Part shown: positions 1-4,902 of the stretch, piece after piece | Numbering within the stretch: the first letter of the stretch is position 1 | Layout: every line of letters starts with the position of its first letter | Assembly (NCBI GenBank): GCA_937915285.1 | Contig: CALDNG010000087.1 | Location: 1 to 6,218, forward strand | DNA from: an uncultured Desulfomonile sp. | GTDB taxonomy: Bacteria > Desulfobacterota > Desulfomonilia > Desulfomonilales > Desulfomonilaceae | DNA length: 6,218 nucleotides | Reading direction: 5' to 3' | Notes under the pieces: model-generated | Seen by the model: the letters and a program-made list of their open reading frames with translations, nothing else | Databases searched by the model: none | Told to the model about the DNA's origin: nothing | Translations under genes and position numbers: made by a program

Positions 1-50
1 TACGAGCTATCCACTCGTGACTGGAGTTCAGACGTGTGCTCTTCCGATCT
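1..50. other. Illumina P7/TruSeq adapter remnant at contig end
   Basis: Bases 17-50 match, without a mismatch that I can see, the 34-base TruSeq index/read-2 adapter that begins GTGACTGGAG and ends CTTCCGATCT. Bases 1-16 fit the tail of the P7 arm (TACGAGAT, here TACGAGCT) followed by an eight-base block of index size. This is library-construction sequence left on the assembly, not genomic DNA. It directly abuts the glycosyltransferase reading frame at base 51, so the truncation of that gene is technical rather than biological. The match is from memory of the adapter sequence, but its length makes chance negligible. Confidence 0.97.
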
Positions 51-271
51 GAGTGCCGGATCTGGTGGAAGATAATCAAACAGGCTACTTATGCGGCGTA
101 AGTGAAATTGGAGATCTCTCAGAAAAACTGAAACTGCTGATTGATGACCCGGATTTGCGGCAATCTTTTGGGGCAAACGCCAGGAAGAGGATCCTGACCC
201 TGGGTATGAGCTGGACCTCAACTGCAGAAGAATTTCACAGAATATTCCAATCAGTCGTCGAAAACTGTTAG
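51..271 (+). CDS. Glycosyltransferase family 4 (GT-B fold), C-terminal fragment
   Basis: This is the last ~73 codons of a glycosyltransferase, probably a family 4 enzyme that transfers a sugar from a nucleotide-sugar donor during polysaccharide or glycolipid synthesis at the cytoplasmic face of the membrane. The fragment opens with VPDLVEDNQTGYLC, which corresponds to the conserved GG-[VI]-P-[ED]-x-[VI]-x-[DE]-G-x-[TN]-G-x-L segment of the donor-binding C-terminal domain. The split codon before it (nGA, bases 51-52) is compatible with the expected glycine. The usual ending follows: an L..I..LL.DP..R..(G).NAR.R.. helix and a W....EEF..I helix. The GTG at base 53 is an internal valine, not a start, because a GT-B enzyme needs roughly 300 further residues upstream. 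The catalytic N-terminal domain and the E-x7-E motif are missing, so substrate cannot be inferred. It is read in the same direction as the next gene, 120 bases away. Confidence 0.82.
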
Positions 272-275
272 ACTC

Positions 276-317
276 AAAGGCATAATTTGGGCGGGCTTGA
301 CATCCCATGCGCCTTTT
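276..317 (+). terminator. Imperfect hairpin after the glycosyltransferase, possible weak terminator
   Basis: Five bases after the glycosyltransferase stop, AAAGGCAT (276-283) can pair with ATGC plus CTTT (307-317, two-base bulge), and an inner TGGG/CCCA pairing is possible. A run of four T follows on the 3' side. The stem is interrupted and the T-tract is short, so termination would be partial at best. It is the only structure in the 120-base gap that could separate the two genes. Confidence 0.3.
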
Positions 318-391
318 GCAAACTTTACAGAGTCTACTTAGCCCTCTCTATGTCCTAATATGGTTACCCAGCCACTGACAAGGAGTCCTTA

Positions 392-2266
392 ATGTCCAAG
401 AGAATTGGCCAGATAATGTCGCTTCTTGGTTGTATTTTTCTGCTTGTTGGCCCCTGCCAGAATGCGTTTTGCGCCGAATCATTGGGCAGTGTGGGGGCTG
501 TAGAGGGGGATGCGCTCTTGAGACGCTCGGGCCAACCTGACTTCATGAAGGCGCAGCCTAATGAAAATGTCAGGCTTTACGACGCGCTCCAGACGGAGAG
601 AGCCTCAAAACTTTACTTAAGGTTTGATGAGTCTTCCCACGCTTCTTTGGCTGAGAATTCGGAATTTTACATTTTTGACGCCGAGACAGACAAGGATGCG
701 ACCTTTTTTGGCGGTGACGTTTCCGCCGGATCGATCAGGTTTATCAAGAAACTCAGGGACACGAGGCCGGTCTCATCCTACACAATCACGACACCTACGG
801 CCATGATCAATATAGATCCCTCCGACAAGCCCACAGATTTTGTTGTCACCACACACAATCAGCGTCGGACTACAGTAACTGTCATTCGAGGTCGGGCGAG
901 AGTGAAAAATATCGCCGAGGACGTCCGAACAGAGCGGATAGTTGATTCATGCCGGTCAGTGAGTGTTGAAGAGGGTAGGGAGCCTTCCCGGCCTGTGGCG
1001 GTCTCAAATGTTCGCCTTAGAGAACTCATTGAAATGACGACGATTCCCAACACTCTGACTATGGATGCCCCGGAATGTGAAGGCAAGTATGTTTTAAAGC
1101 CTGATTGTCCACGATGCTCAATATGGGATGGTTCCGCATGTTTACCTTGCGAAGACGCCGGTCTGGTCTGTGTGAAGGGTAAGTGTGTAAATCTCGACTG
1201 TGGTCCTTGCAAGGTTCAATGGGGAGATAGATGCGTGCCCTGCAGGGAACTCGGTATGGTGTGCGAAAACGGGCGTTGCGTTAGAAAATTCTGCCCACCC
1301 TGCCGAATATGGGACGGTCGTCGATGCGTCAGGTGTGAGGAGTTAGGGCGAATCTGCATAGATGGCAGGTGTGTCAGACCGCTTGAGTGTCCACCCTGCT
1401 CTCTATGGAACGGCAGGAGATGTGTTGGTTGCGCTGAACTGGGAATGATGTGCATCGGCGGTCGGTGTGTGGCTCGTCCATGTGGCCCATGTGAGGAACG
1501 TCGTGGCGCTGCATGTGTATCCTGTGCGGAACAGGGGCTTCCGTGTGACGGACTCAGGTGTATCAGGGCTATTCCTTTAGAAAAACCGGGGAGGCCTGAT
1601 AGCCCGGACAGACCCGATCATGTGTCGCCTATTCCACGCCCCGGAGTTCCTCCTGTAATACCCCCGGGGGTATTGCCTCCTGTTCAGGGTATAGCGCCTG
1701 TCCCTGAAAAACCGGCAAGGCCACCGAAAACAGATGTAGCTCCAATCATTCCGGATGGAACTCAAAAACCTGGCAAAACAGAAAGGCCTGAAAAACCCGG
1801 GCCAGGCAAGCCGCCATTGCCAATTCCAGGCACGGCCGATGTTCCGGTAAAACCTCCCGAGAAGCCGGCGCCATCTGAAAAAACGGACAAGCCGTCAGTC
1901 AAACCCGAACGTCAGACGCCGCAGCGGCCACAGGTTATCCAGGGGACTCCCAAGCCGATGGACACTGAACCAGGCCCCAGACCAAGACCCATGCCAGAAG
2001 CTCCAAAACTCGATCAGCGTAGGGAGTCAAGACCGGAAAGACAAAAAATTGTTCCGCAGGTTGAGCAGACCAGGCCGTCAACCAGACCTCAGACCGAGCA
2101 GCGTCAGGTTGCCCCTGAACGTAAACCCGACAGAAAACCTGATCCTGTTGTTGACAGGCCATCTCCTCCTGTTGCGCCGGCCAGACAGGAGAACAGGATT
2201 GAACGAACCAGGCCTGATTCTTCGCCAAAACCGGGAAGAGATTTGCGCGACGATGATAGAAAATAG
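392..2266 (+). CDS. Secreted FecR-domain protein with five six-cysteine repeats and a proline-rich tail
   Basis: A 624-residue exported protein of unknown function. ATG at 392 is preceded by a strong AAGGAG (380-385) at six-base spacing. Residues 1-28 form a signal peptide (basic start, hydrophobic core about 9-20, likely signal peptidase I cut after AFCA-28). Residues ~33-200 resemble the FecR fold: GAVEGDALLRRSG at 35-47, a D.LQT...S..YLRF.ESS...L.ENS segment at ~64-90, and a ..YTI.TPTA......TDFVV strand pair at 130-152. The usual GxRGT in that last motif is replaced by IDPSDKPT, so this is a divergent member. Residues 239-390 hold five tandem cysteine repeats (separate entry). Residues ~396-624 are Pro/Lys/Arg/Glu-rich and probably disordered. 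No membrane helix follows the signal peptide, and no FecA or FecI lies nearby, so classical iron-citrate signalling is not supported. Family FecR domains are often found in envelope proteins. A periplasmic or surface, cell-wall-associated or metal/disulfide role is inference only. Confidence 0.88.
   Translation: MSKRIGQIMSLLGCIFLLVGPCQNAFCAESLGSVGAVEGDALLRRSGQPDFMKAQPNENVRLYDALQTERASKLYLRFDESSHASLAENSEFYIFDAETDKDATFFGGDVSAGSIRFIKKLRDTRPVSSYTITTPTAMINIDPSDKPTDFVVTTHNQRRTTVTVIRGRARVKNIAEDVRTERIVDSCRSVSVEEGREPSRPVAVSNVRLRELIEMTTIPNTLTMDAPECEGKYVLKPDCPRCSIWDGSACLPCEDAGLVCVKGKCVNLDCGPCKVQWGDRCVPCRELGMVCENGRCVRKFCPPCRIWDGRRCVRCEELGRICIDGRCVRPLECPPCSLWNGRRCVGCAELGMMCIGGRCVARPCGPCEERRGAACVSCAEQGLPCDGLRCIRAIPLEKPGRPDSPDRPDHVSPIPRPGVPPVIPPGVLPPVQGIAPVPEKPARPPKTDVAPIIPDGTQKPGKTERPEKPGPGKPPLPIPGTADVPVKPPEKPAPSEKTDKPSVKPERQTPQRPQVIQGTPKPMDTEPGPRPRPMPEAPKLDQRRESRPERQKIVPQVEQTRPSTRPQTEQRQVAPERKPDRKPDPVVDRPSPPVAPARQENRIERTRPDSSPKPGRDLRDDDRK
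1106..1561 (+). repeat. Five tandem six-cysteine protein repeats (31-32 residue period)
   Basis: Residues 239-390 of the FecR-domain protein contain five copies, starting at Cys 239, 270, 301, 333 and 364. Every copy keeps the spacing C-x2-C-x7-C-x2-C-x6-C-x4-C, giving 30 cysteines in 152 residues. Copies 1-4 also share an aromatic W between cysteines 2 and 3 and a G two to four residues before cysteine 3. All share a G three residues before cysteine 5, and copies 1-4 a G two residues before cysteine 6. Copy 5 has lost the W (CEERRGAAC) and ends DGLRC, so it is the most degenerate. The copies differ clearly at DNA level, so this is an old duplication rather than a recent tandem expansion. Two C-x2-C pairs per unit would suit zinc or Fe-S ligation. 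However, the protein is exported, so three disulfides per unit is the simpler reading. I do not recognise the repeat as a named family. Confidence 0.9.
1577..2263 (+). other. Proline-rich, charged low-complexity C-terminal region
   Basis: Codons 396-624 of the FecR-domain protein encode a compositionally biased tail rich in Pro, Lys, Arg, Glu and Gln. It has recurring short units of the form EKPxRP, EKPGxGKP, KPxRP and RPxxRP. There is no cysteine, almost no aromatic residue and no hydrophobic segment that could span a membrane. The first half (to about residue 500) is Pro/Gly/Val/Ile-rich. The second half (from about 505) is Arg/Gln/Glu-rich and ends in an acidic-basic cluster, RDLRDDDRK. 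Such tails often act as extended spacers across the periplasm or peptidoglycan, but that role is inferred from composition alone. The reading frame is intact throughout. Confidence 0.75.
1657..1674. repeat. 18-bp perfect palindrome inside the Pro-rich coding region
   Basis: AATACCCCCGGGGGTATT is its own reverse complement, centred between bases 1665 and 1666, within codons for V-I-P-P-G-V-L. There is no loop, so RNA would have to open the centre to fold. It may be a by-product of Pro-Gly codons. No partner copy is evident elsewhere in the window. Confidence 0.6.
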
Positions 2267-2285
2267 GGCTATTTTTATACGACAA

Positions 2286-2312
2286 TTGCACAATGTCATG
2301 GAATGCTACAAT
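2286..2312 (+). promoter_or_regulatory. Putative sigma-70 promoter with extended -10 upstream of the 111-residue gene
   Basis: In the 78-base gap after the FecR-domain gene, TGCTACAAT (2304-2312) matches an extended -10 element (TGn plus TACAAT). TTGCAC (2286-2291) is a possible -35 with a short 15-base spacer, which an extended -10 can tolerate. Transcription would start near base 2319, about 25 bases before the ATG at 2345. This would let the small secreted protein be expressed independently of the gene before it, and could also feed nifU and nifS, for which I see no better promoter. Motif match only. Confidence 0.4.
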
Positions 2313-2344
2313 TTAATGAAATACCATTACCTGTGGAGGACTGA

Positions 2345-2680
2345 ATGAAGTTGAAATTCATGCTATTAGCTCTGATGGCAGCTTTACTGTCCATCTCACC
2401 GGCGGACGCCCAATTGCTGGAGATGGCTGCCAATTGCGACGCTGCCCTGAAAACATTGTCGGAAATTATCAAGACGCCTGGCGCCAAGTCTGTTCAGAAA
2501 ATCAAGGAGAGGCTTGGTGTTGACTCACTTAATGAGTGTGACACCCCTGATGGTAAAATTACGTGTTTTCAGTGTCTTGATGACAACCGGGAATTAAGGC
2601 TGATTCAAGTTCTCCGGAAAGCTTCGGACGGCGCCCTGGAGAGTCTCGGATATGGTTGCCGTTGCGCCTCAGGTAAGTAG
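2345..2680 (+). CDS. Small secreted cysteine-containing protein, unknown function
   Basis: A 111-residue exported protein that I do not recognise. The ATG at 2345 follows TGGAGGA (2334-2340) by four bases, a good ribosome binding site. Residues 1-22 are a classic signal peptide: MKLK start, hydrophobic core LLALMAALLSI, likely cut after ADA-22. The mature part has six cysteines (31, 65, 74, 77, 105, 107), including C-x2-C (CFQC, 74-77) and C-x-C (CRC, 105-107). An even number in an exported protein suggests up to three disulfides, though C-x2-C plus C-x-C could also bind a metal. The middle (about 33-60) looks like two charged amphipathic helices. It lies 78 bases after the FecR/Cys-repeat gene and 66 bases before nifU, all in the same direction. 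It shares export and cysteine content with the former, but not its repeat spacing. No function is proposed. Confidence 0.85.
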   Translation: MKLKFMLLALMAALLSISPADAQLLEMAANCDAALKTLSEIIKTPGAKSVQKIKERLGVDSLNECDTPDGKITCFQCLDDNRELRLIQVLRKASDGALESLGYGCRCASGK

Positions 2681-2746
2681 GGTCAGATTTCAGACAAGTA
2701 ATGGTTGAAAAAACTAGGAGCGAAAAAATATCCAGGCGAGGTTACA

Positions 2747-3595
2747 ATGTGGGAATACACTGAGAAAGTCAAAGATCATTTCTTTAATCCACGCAACGTC
2801 GGGTCACTGGAGGATGCTGATGCCATCGGTGAAGTTGGCTCTCTTGCCTGCGGTGACGCTCTCAAACTATTTCTCAAGATTGATCCTGAGACCAAGAGGA
2901 TTCTTGATGCGCGCTTCCAGACATTTGGATGTGGTAGCGCGGTGGCCTCCAGCAGCGCGTTGACTGAGATGATCAAGGGCAAGACTGTGGATGAAGCCCT
3001 TGCAATCACCAACCAGGATATTGCGGACTATCTCGGTGGCCTGCCTAAACAGAAAATGCACTGTTCAGTCATGGGTAAGGATGCGCTAGAAGCAGCCATA
3101 GCTTGTTACAAGGGCGAGCCTGCTCCAAAAGATCATCTCGATGGGGAACTGGTCTGCGAATGTTTCGGGGTTACCGACAAACACATCAGGGAGATTGCGC
3201 TCCAGAACAGGCTCACAACCATAGAGGAAGTCACCAACTTCACCAAGGCCGGCGGAGGATGCGGGCTTTGTCATGACAAGATTGAGAGAATTCTGGATGA
3301 AATCCGGGACGAACTTAAACAGAAGCAGACGACGGTTAGCAGCGCGCCACGGGAGATGACAAATATCCAGAAGATCGCTAGGATTCAGGAAGTCATTGAA
3401 AAAGAAATCCGTCCTACTCTCCAAAAAGATGGCGGTGACATGGAACTCATAGATCTTGAAGGGGCAAAGGTTAAAATCGCCTTTCGCGGAATATGCCTGT
3501 CCTGTCCAAGCGCGCCCCTTACGAAGGCTGGGATAGAAGCCAAGTTGAAGGAACTGGTCCATCCCGACCTGGTTGTAGAGGAGGTTTCAGCGTGA
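2747..3595 (+). CDS. nifU: NifU, three-domain Fe-S cluster assembly scaffold
   Basis: Cytoplasmic scaffold (282 residues) on which [2Fe-2S] and [4Fe-4S] clusters are assembled from NifS-derived sulfur and passed to target proteins. Domain 1 (1-~125) is IscU-like: C35 and D37 in ACGDA, C62 in FGCGSA, C106 in KMHCSV. Domain 2 (~133-190) is the Bfd-like permanent [2Fe-2S] ferredoxin domain with C137, C139 (VCECFG), C172 and C175 (GGGCGLC). Domain 3 (~205-282) is Nfu-like, with C250 and C253 in GICLSCPSAP, preceded by the ..RPTLQKDGGDMELID.. segment. The first seven cysteines fall at exactly the residue numbers known for Azotobacter vinelandii NifU (35, 62, 106, 137, 139, 172, 175). This fixes the start at ATG 2747 (MWEYTEKVKDHFFNP, with GCGAGG at 2735-2740). 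The C-terminal pair lies 22 residues earlier than in that protein because the linker is shorter. It overlaps nifS by 4 bases. No nitrogenase gene is visible, so a housekeeping role is equally possible. Confidence 0.97.
   Translation: MWEYTEKVKDHFFNPRNVGSLEDADAIGEVGSLACGDALKLFLKIDPETKRILDARFQTFGCGSAVASSSALTEMIKGKTVDEALAITNQDIADYLGGLPKQKMHCSVMGKDALEAAIACYKGEPAPKDHLDGELVCECFGVTDKHIREIALQNRLTTIEEVTNFTKAGGGCGLCHDKIERILDEIRDELKQKQTTVSSAPREMTNIQKIARIQEVIEKEIRPTLQKDGGDMELIDLEGAKVKIAFRGICLSCPSAPLTKAGIEAKLKELVHPDLVVEEVSA
3577..3584 (+). promoter_or_regulatory. Ribosome binding site of nifS inside the nifU 3' end
   Basis: AGAGGAGG, seven bases before the GTG at 3592, lies within the last codons of nifU. 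It decides the start of nifS: the GTG shares GTGA with the nifU stop codon. Ribosomes finishing nifU are therefore well placed to start nifS, which points to translational coupling and matched protein levels. Confidence 0.8.
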
Positions 3596-4779
3596 AAGTC
3601 ATATACCTGGATAACAATGCTACCTCGCAGGTCGCTCCTGAGGCCCTGGAAGCGATGATGCCTTTCCTATCGAACCGCTACGGCAACCCCTCCAGCATGC
3701 ACTATTTTGGAGGAAGTGCGGCAAGGGATGTAGCATTGGCAAGGGAGAGCCTGGCAGACCTGCTGGGCGTAACCCCTACGGAGATCATTTTCACCTCAGG
3801 TGGTACCGAATCAGACTCAACAGCTATTTTGAGCGCTTTGGCGACTGCTCCCGACAGAAAGGAAATAGTAACCACCCGCGTTGAGCACCCTGCAGTCCTC
3901 AACCTATGCAAACATCTGGCGAGATTTAAAGGTTACACGGTGAAATGGCTCTCGGTTGACAAAGAGGGAATGCTCGATATCGAAGAGGTAAAGGAAGCGA
4001 TAAGTGAGCGTACTGCGCTTGTTTCAATCATGTGGGCCAACAACGAGACAGGTGTGATCTTCCCGATAGAGCAGATTGCAGAGATTGCGGCTGAGAAAGG
4101 GGCCCTCATGCACACCGACGGGGTTCAGATTGTTGGAAAGGTACCGTTGGATCTGAAGAAGACGGCCATCAATTTTCTTGCCCTTTCAGGTCACAAGCTT
4201 CATTCAGCCAAAGGAATAGGGGCCCTGTATCTAAAGAAAGGCACAAGGTTCCAGCCTTTCATGATAGGTGGTCATCAGGAATACGACCGTCGTGCAGGAA
4301 CCGAAAATGTCCCTGGCATCGTCGGACTCGGCAAGGCGGCGCAACTTGCCGCACAAAATATCGAGCAGGAACGGTCCAGGGTCAAGGCTCTGAGAGATCG
4401 GTTGCAGAATGGGATTCTTTCTTCTGTAAAGTTTGCCAAGGTCAACGGATCCATTGATAATCGGTTGCCCAACACCCTAAATATAGGGTTTGAATTCGTC
4501 GAGGGAGAATCCATCCTGCTTAAACTGGATGAACTGGGGATATGCGCTTCATCGGGTTCTGCCTGCACATCCGGATCGCTGGAACCTTCACATGTATTGA
4601 GAGCAATGGGTGTTCCTTTCACAATGGTTCACGGGTCCATCAGGTTCTCGCTTTCAAGGTACAATACTGAAGAAGAAATCGACTATGTGGTGTCTCAGAT
4701 GCCGCTGATAATAGGATCCTTGAGAGCCATGTCGCCGTTTGGTCAGGACAGGCTTAACTCTGCATGCGTGGTACAGTAG
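3592..4779 (+). CDS. nifS: NifS cysteine desulfurase (PLP-dependent, class I)
   Basis: Cytoplasmic pyridoxal-phosphate enzyme (395 residues) that converts L-cysteine to L-alanine. It holds the sulfur as a persulfide and delivers it to NifU. The sequence begins KVIYLDNNATS, the usual class I opening. Visible functional residues: H99 in VEHPAV, N150 in MWANNETG, D176 in HTDGVQ and Q179 for the cofactor, the PLP lysine K202 in SLSGHK-like LALSGHKLH, and the catalytic C325 in SSGSACTSGSLEPSH. K202 and C325 have the same numbers as in Azotobacter NifS. The short sequence around C325 lacks the long disordered loop insertions of some other paralogs. Length matches the family (about 400). The start is GTG 3592 with AGAGGAGG before it. 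An in-frame ATG at 3493 would add 33 residues lying inside the nifU Nfu domain and is unlikely. It follows nifU with a 4-base overlap and is closed by a strong terminator. Confidence 0.97.
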   Translation: MKVIYLDNNATSQVAPEALEAMMPFLSNRYGNPSSMHYFGGSAARDVALARESLADLLGVTPTEIIFTSGGTESDSTAILSALATAPDRKEIVTTRVEHPAVLNLCKHLARFKGYTVKWLSVDKEGMLDIEEVKEAISERTALVSIMWANNETGVIFPIEQIAEIAAEKGALMHTDGVQIVGKVPLDLKKTAINFLALSGHKLHSAKGIGALYLKKGTRFQPFMIGGHQEYDRRAGTENVPGIVGLGKAAQLAAQNIEQERSRVKALRDRLQNGILSSVKFAKVNGSIDNRLPNTLNIGFEFVEGESILLKLDELGICASSGSACTSGSLEPSHVLRAMGVPFTMVHGSIRFSLSRYNTEEEIDYVVSQMPLIIGSLRAMSPFGQDRLNSACVVQ

Positions 4780-4807
4780 ACACTCTTCTTTCAAATGGAC
4801 GGAAATT

Positions 4808-4846
4808 AAGAAAGGCCATCGTCAATTAGTCGATGGCCTTTCTTTT
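4808..4846 (+). terminator. Intrinsic terminator of nifUS, probably bidirectional
   Basis: A perfect 14-base-pair stem (4808-4821 with 4831-4844, core AAAGGCCATCG/CGATGGCCTTT) with a nine-base loop is followed by a run reading TTTCTTTT. It sits 28 bases after the nifS stop. Read on the minus strand, the same stem is followed by TTTCTTAATTT, so it can also stop transcripts coming from the convergent symporter gene. Confidence 0.93.
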
Positions 4847-4860
4847 GGATTTTGATTGGG

Positions 4861-4888
4861 CCGATAGACCAGCCTAAGGGCCTATCGG
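4861..4888. repeat. Inverted repeat between the convergent nifS and symporter genes
   Basis: CCGATAG (4861-4867) pairs with CTATCGG (4882-4888), and after one mismatch CC (4869-4870) pairs with GG (4879-4880), around an eight-base loop. It lies 14 bases beyond the symporter stop codon. No T-tract follows it on either strand, so it is not a canonical terminator. It may stabilise the 3' end of the symporter mRNA or assist the terminator next to it. Confidence 0.6.
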
Positions 4889-4902
4889 ACTATACGCTGC
4901 CG

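Noticed and set aside
53..271. GTG at 53 as the start of a complete 72-residue protein
   Set aside because: The segment aligns with the interior of GT-B glycosyltransferases, and the upstream sequence is adapter, so it is a truncated gene and not a small ORF.
297..329. Promoter for the FecR-domain gene starting at TTGACA (297-302)
   Set aside because: The -35 hexamer is perfect, but no convincing -10 lies 16-18 bases downstream (AAACTT/AACTTT there; TTTACA is 21 away). It also overlaps the imperfect hairpin.
392..490. Lipoprotein signal in the FecR-domain protein (LLGC at residues 11-14 or VGPC at 19-22)
   Set aside because: The first lies inside the hydrophobic core and the second has proline before the cysteine. 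AFCA at 25-28 is a better signal peptidase I site.
859..1455. Minus-strand open frames opposite the Cys-repeat region
   Set aside because: They have no family resemblance or RBS. They are reverse-strand shadows of a strongly biased coding sequence.
1935..2348. Open frames on both strands overlapping the Pro-rich tail
   Set aside because: Low-complexity Pro/Arg-rich coding keeps alternative frames open. None has a start signal or recognisable product.
2705..2746. TTG at 2705 as the nifU start, adding 14 residues
   Set aside because: NifU proteins begin MW-[DE]-Y, and only ATG 2747 gives the known cysteine numbering.
3086..3562. 158-residue minus-strand frame opposite nifU
   Set aside because: It lies entirely within a well-supported nifU on the other strand and resembles no known protein.
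3493..3591. ATG at 3493 as the nifS start
   Set aside because: It would overlap the Nfu domain of nifU by about 100 bases and add a tail absent from the family. GTG 3592 has the better RBS and places K202 and C325 correctly.
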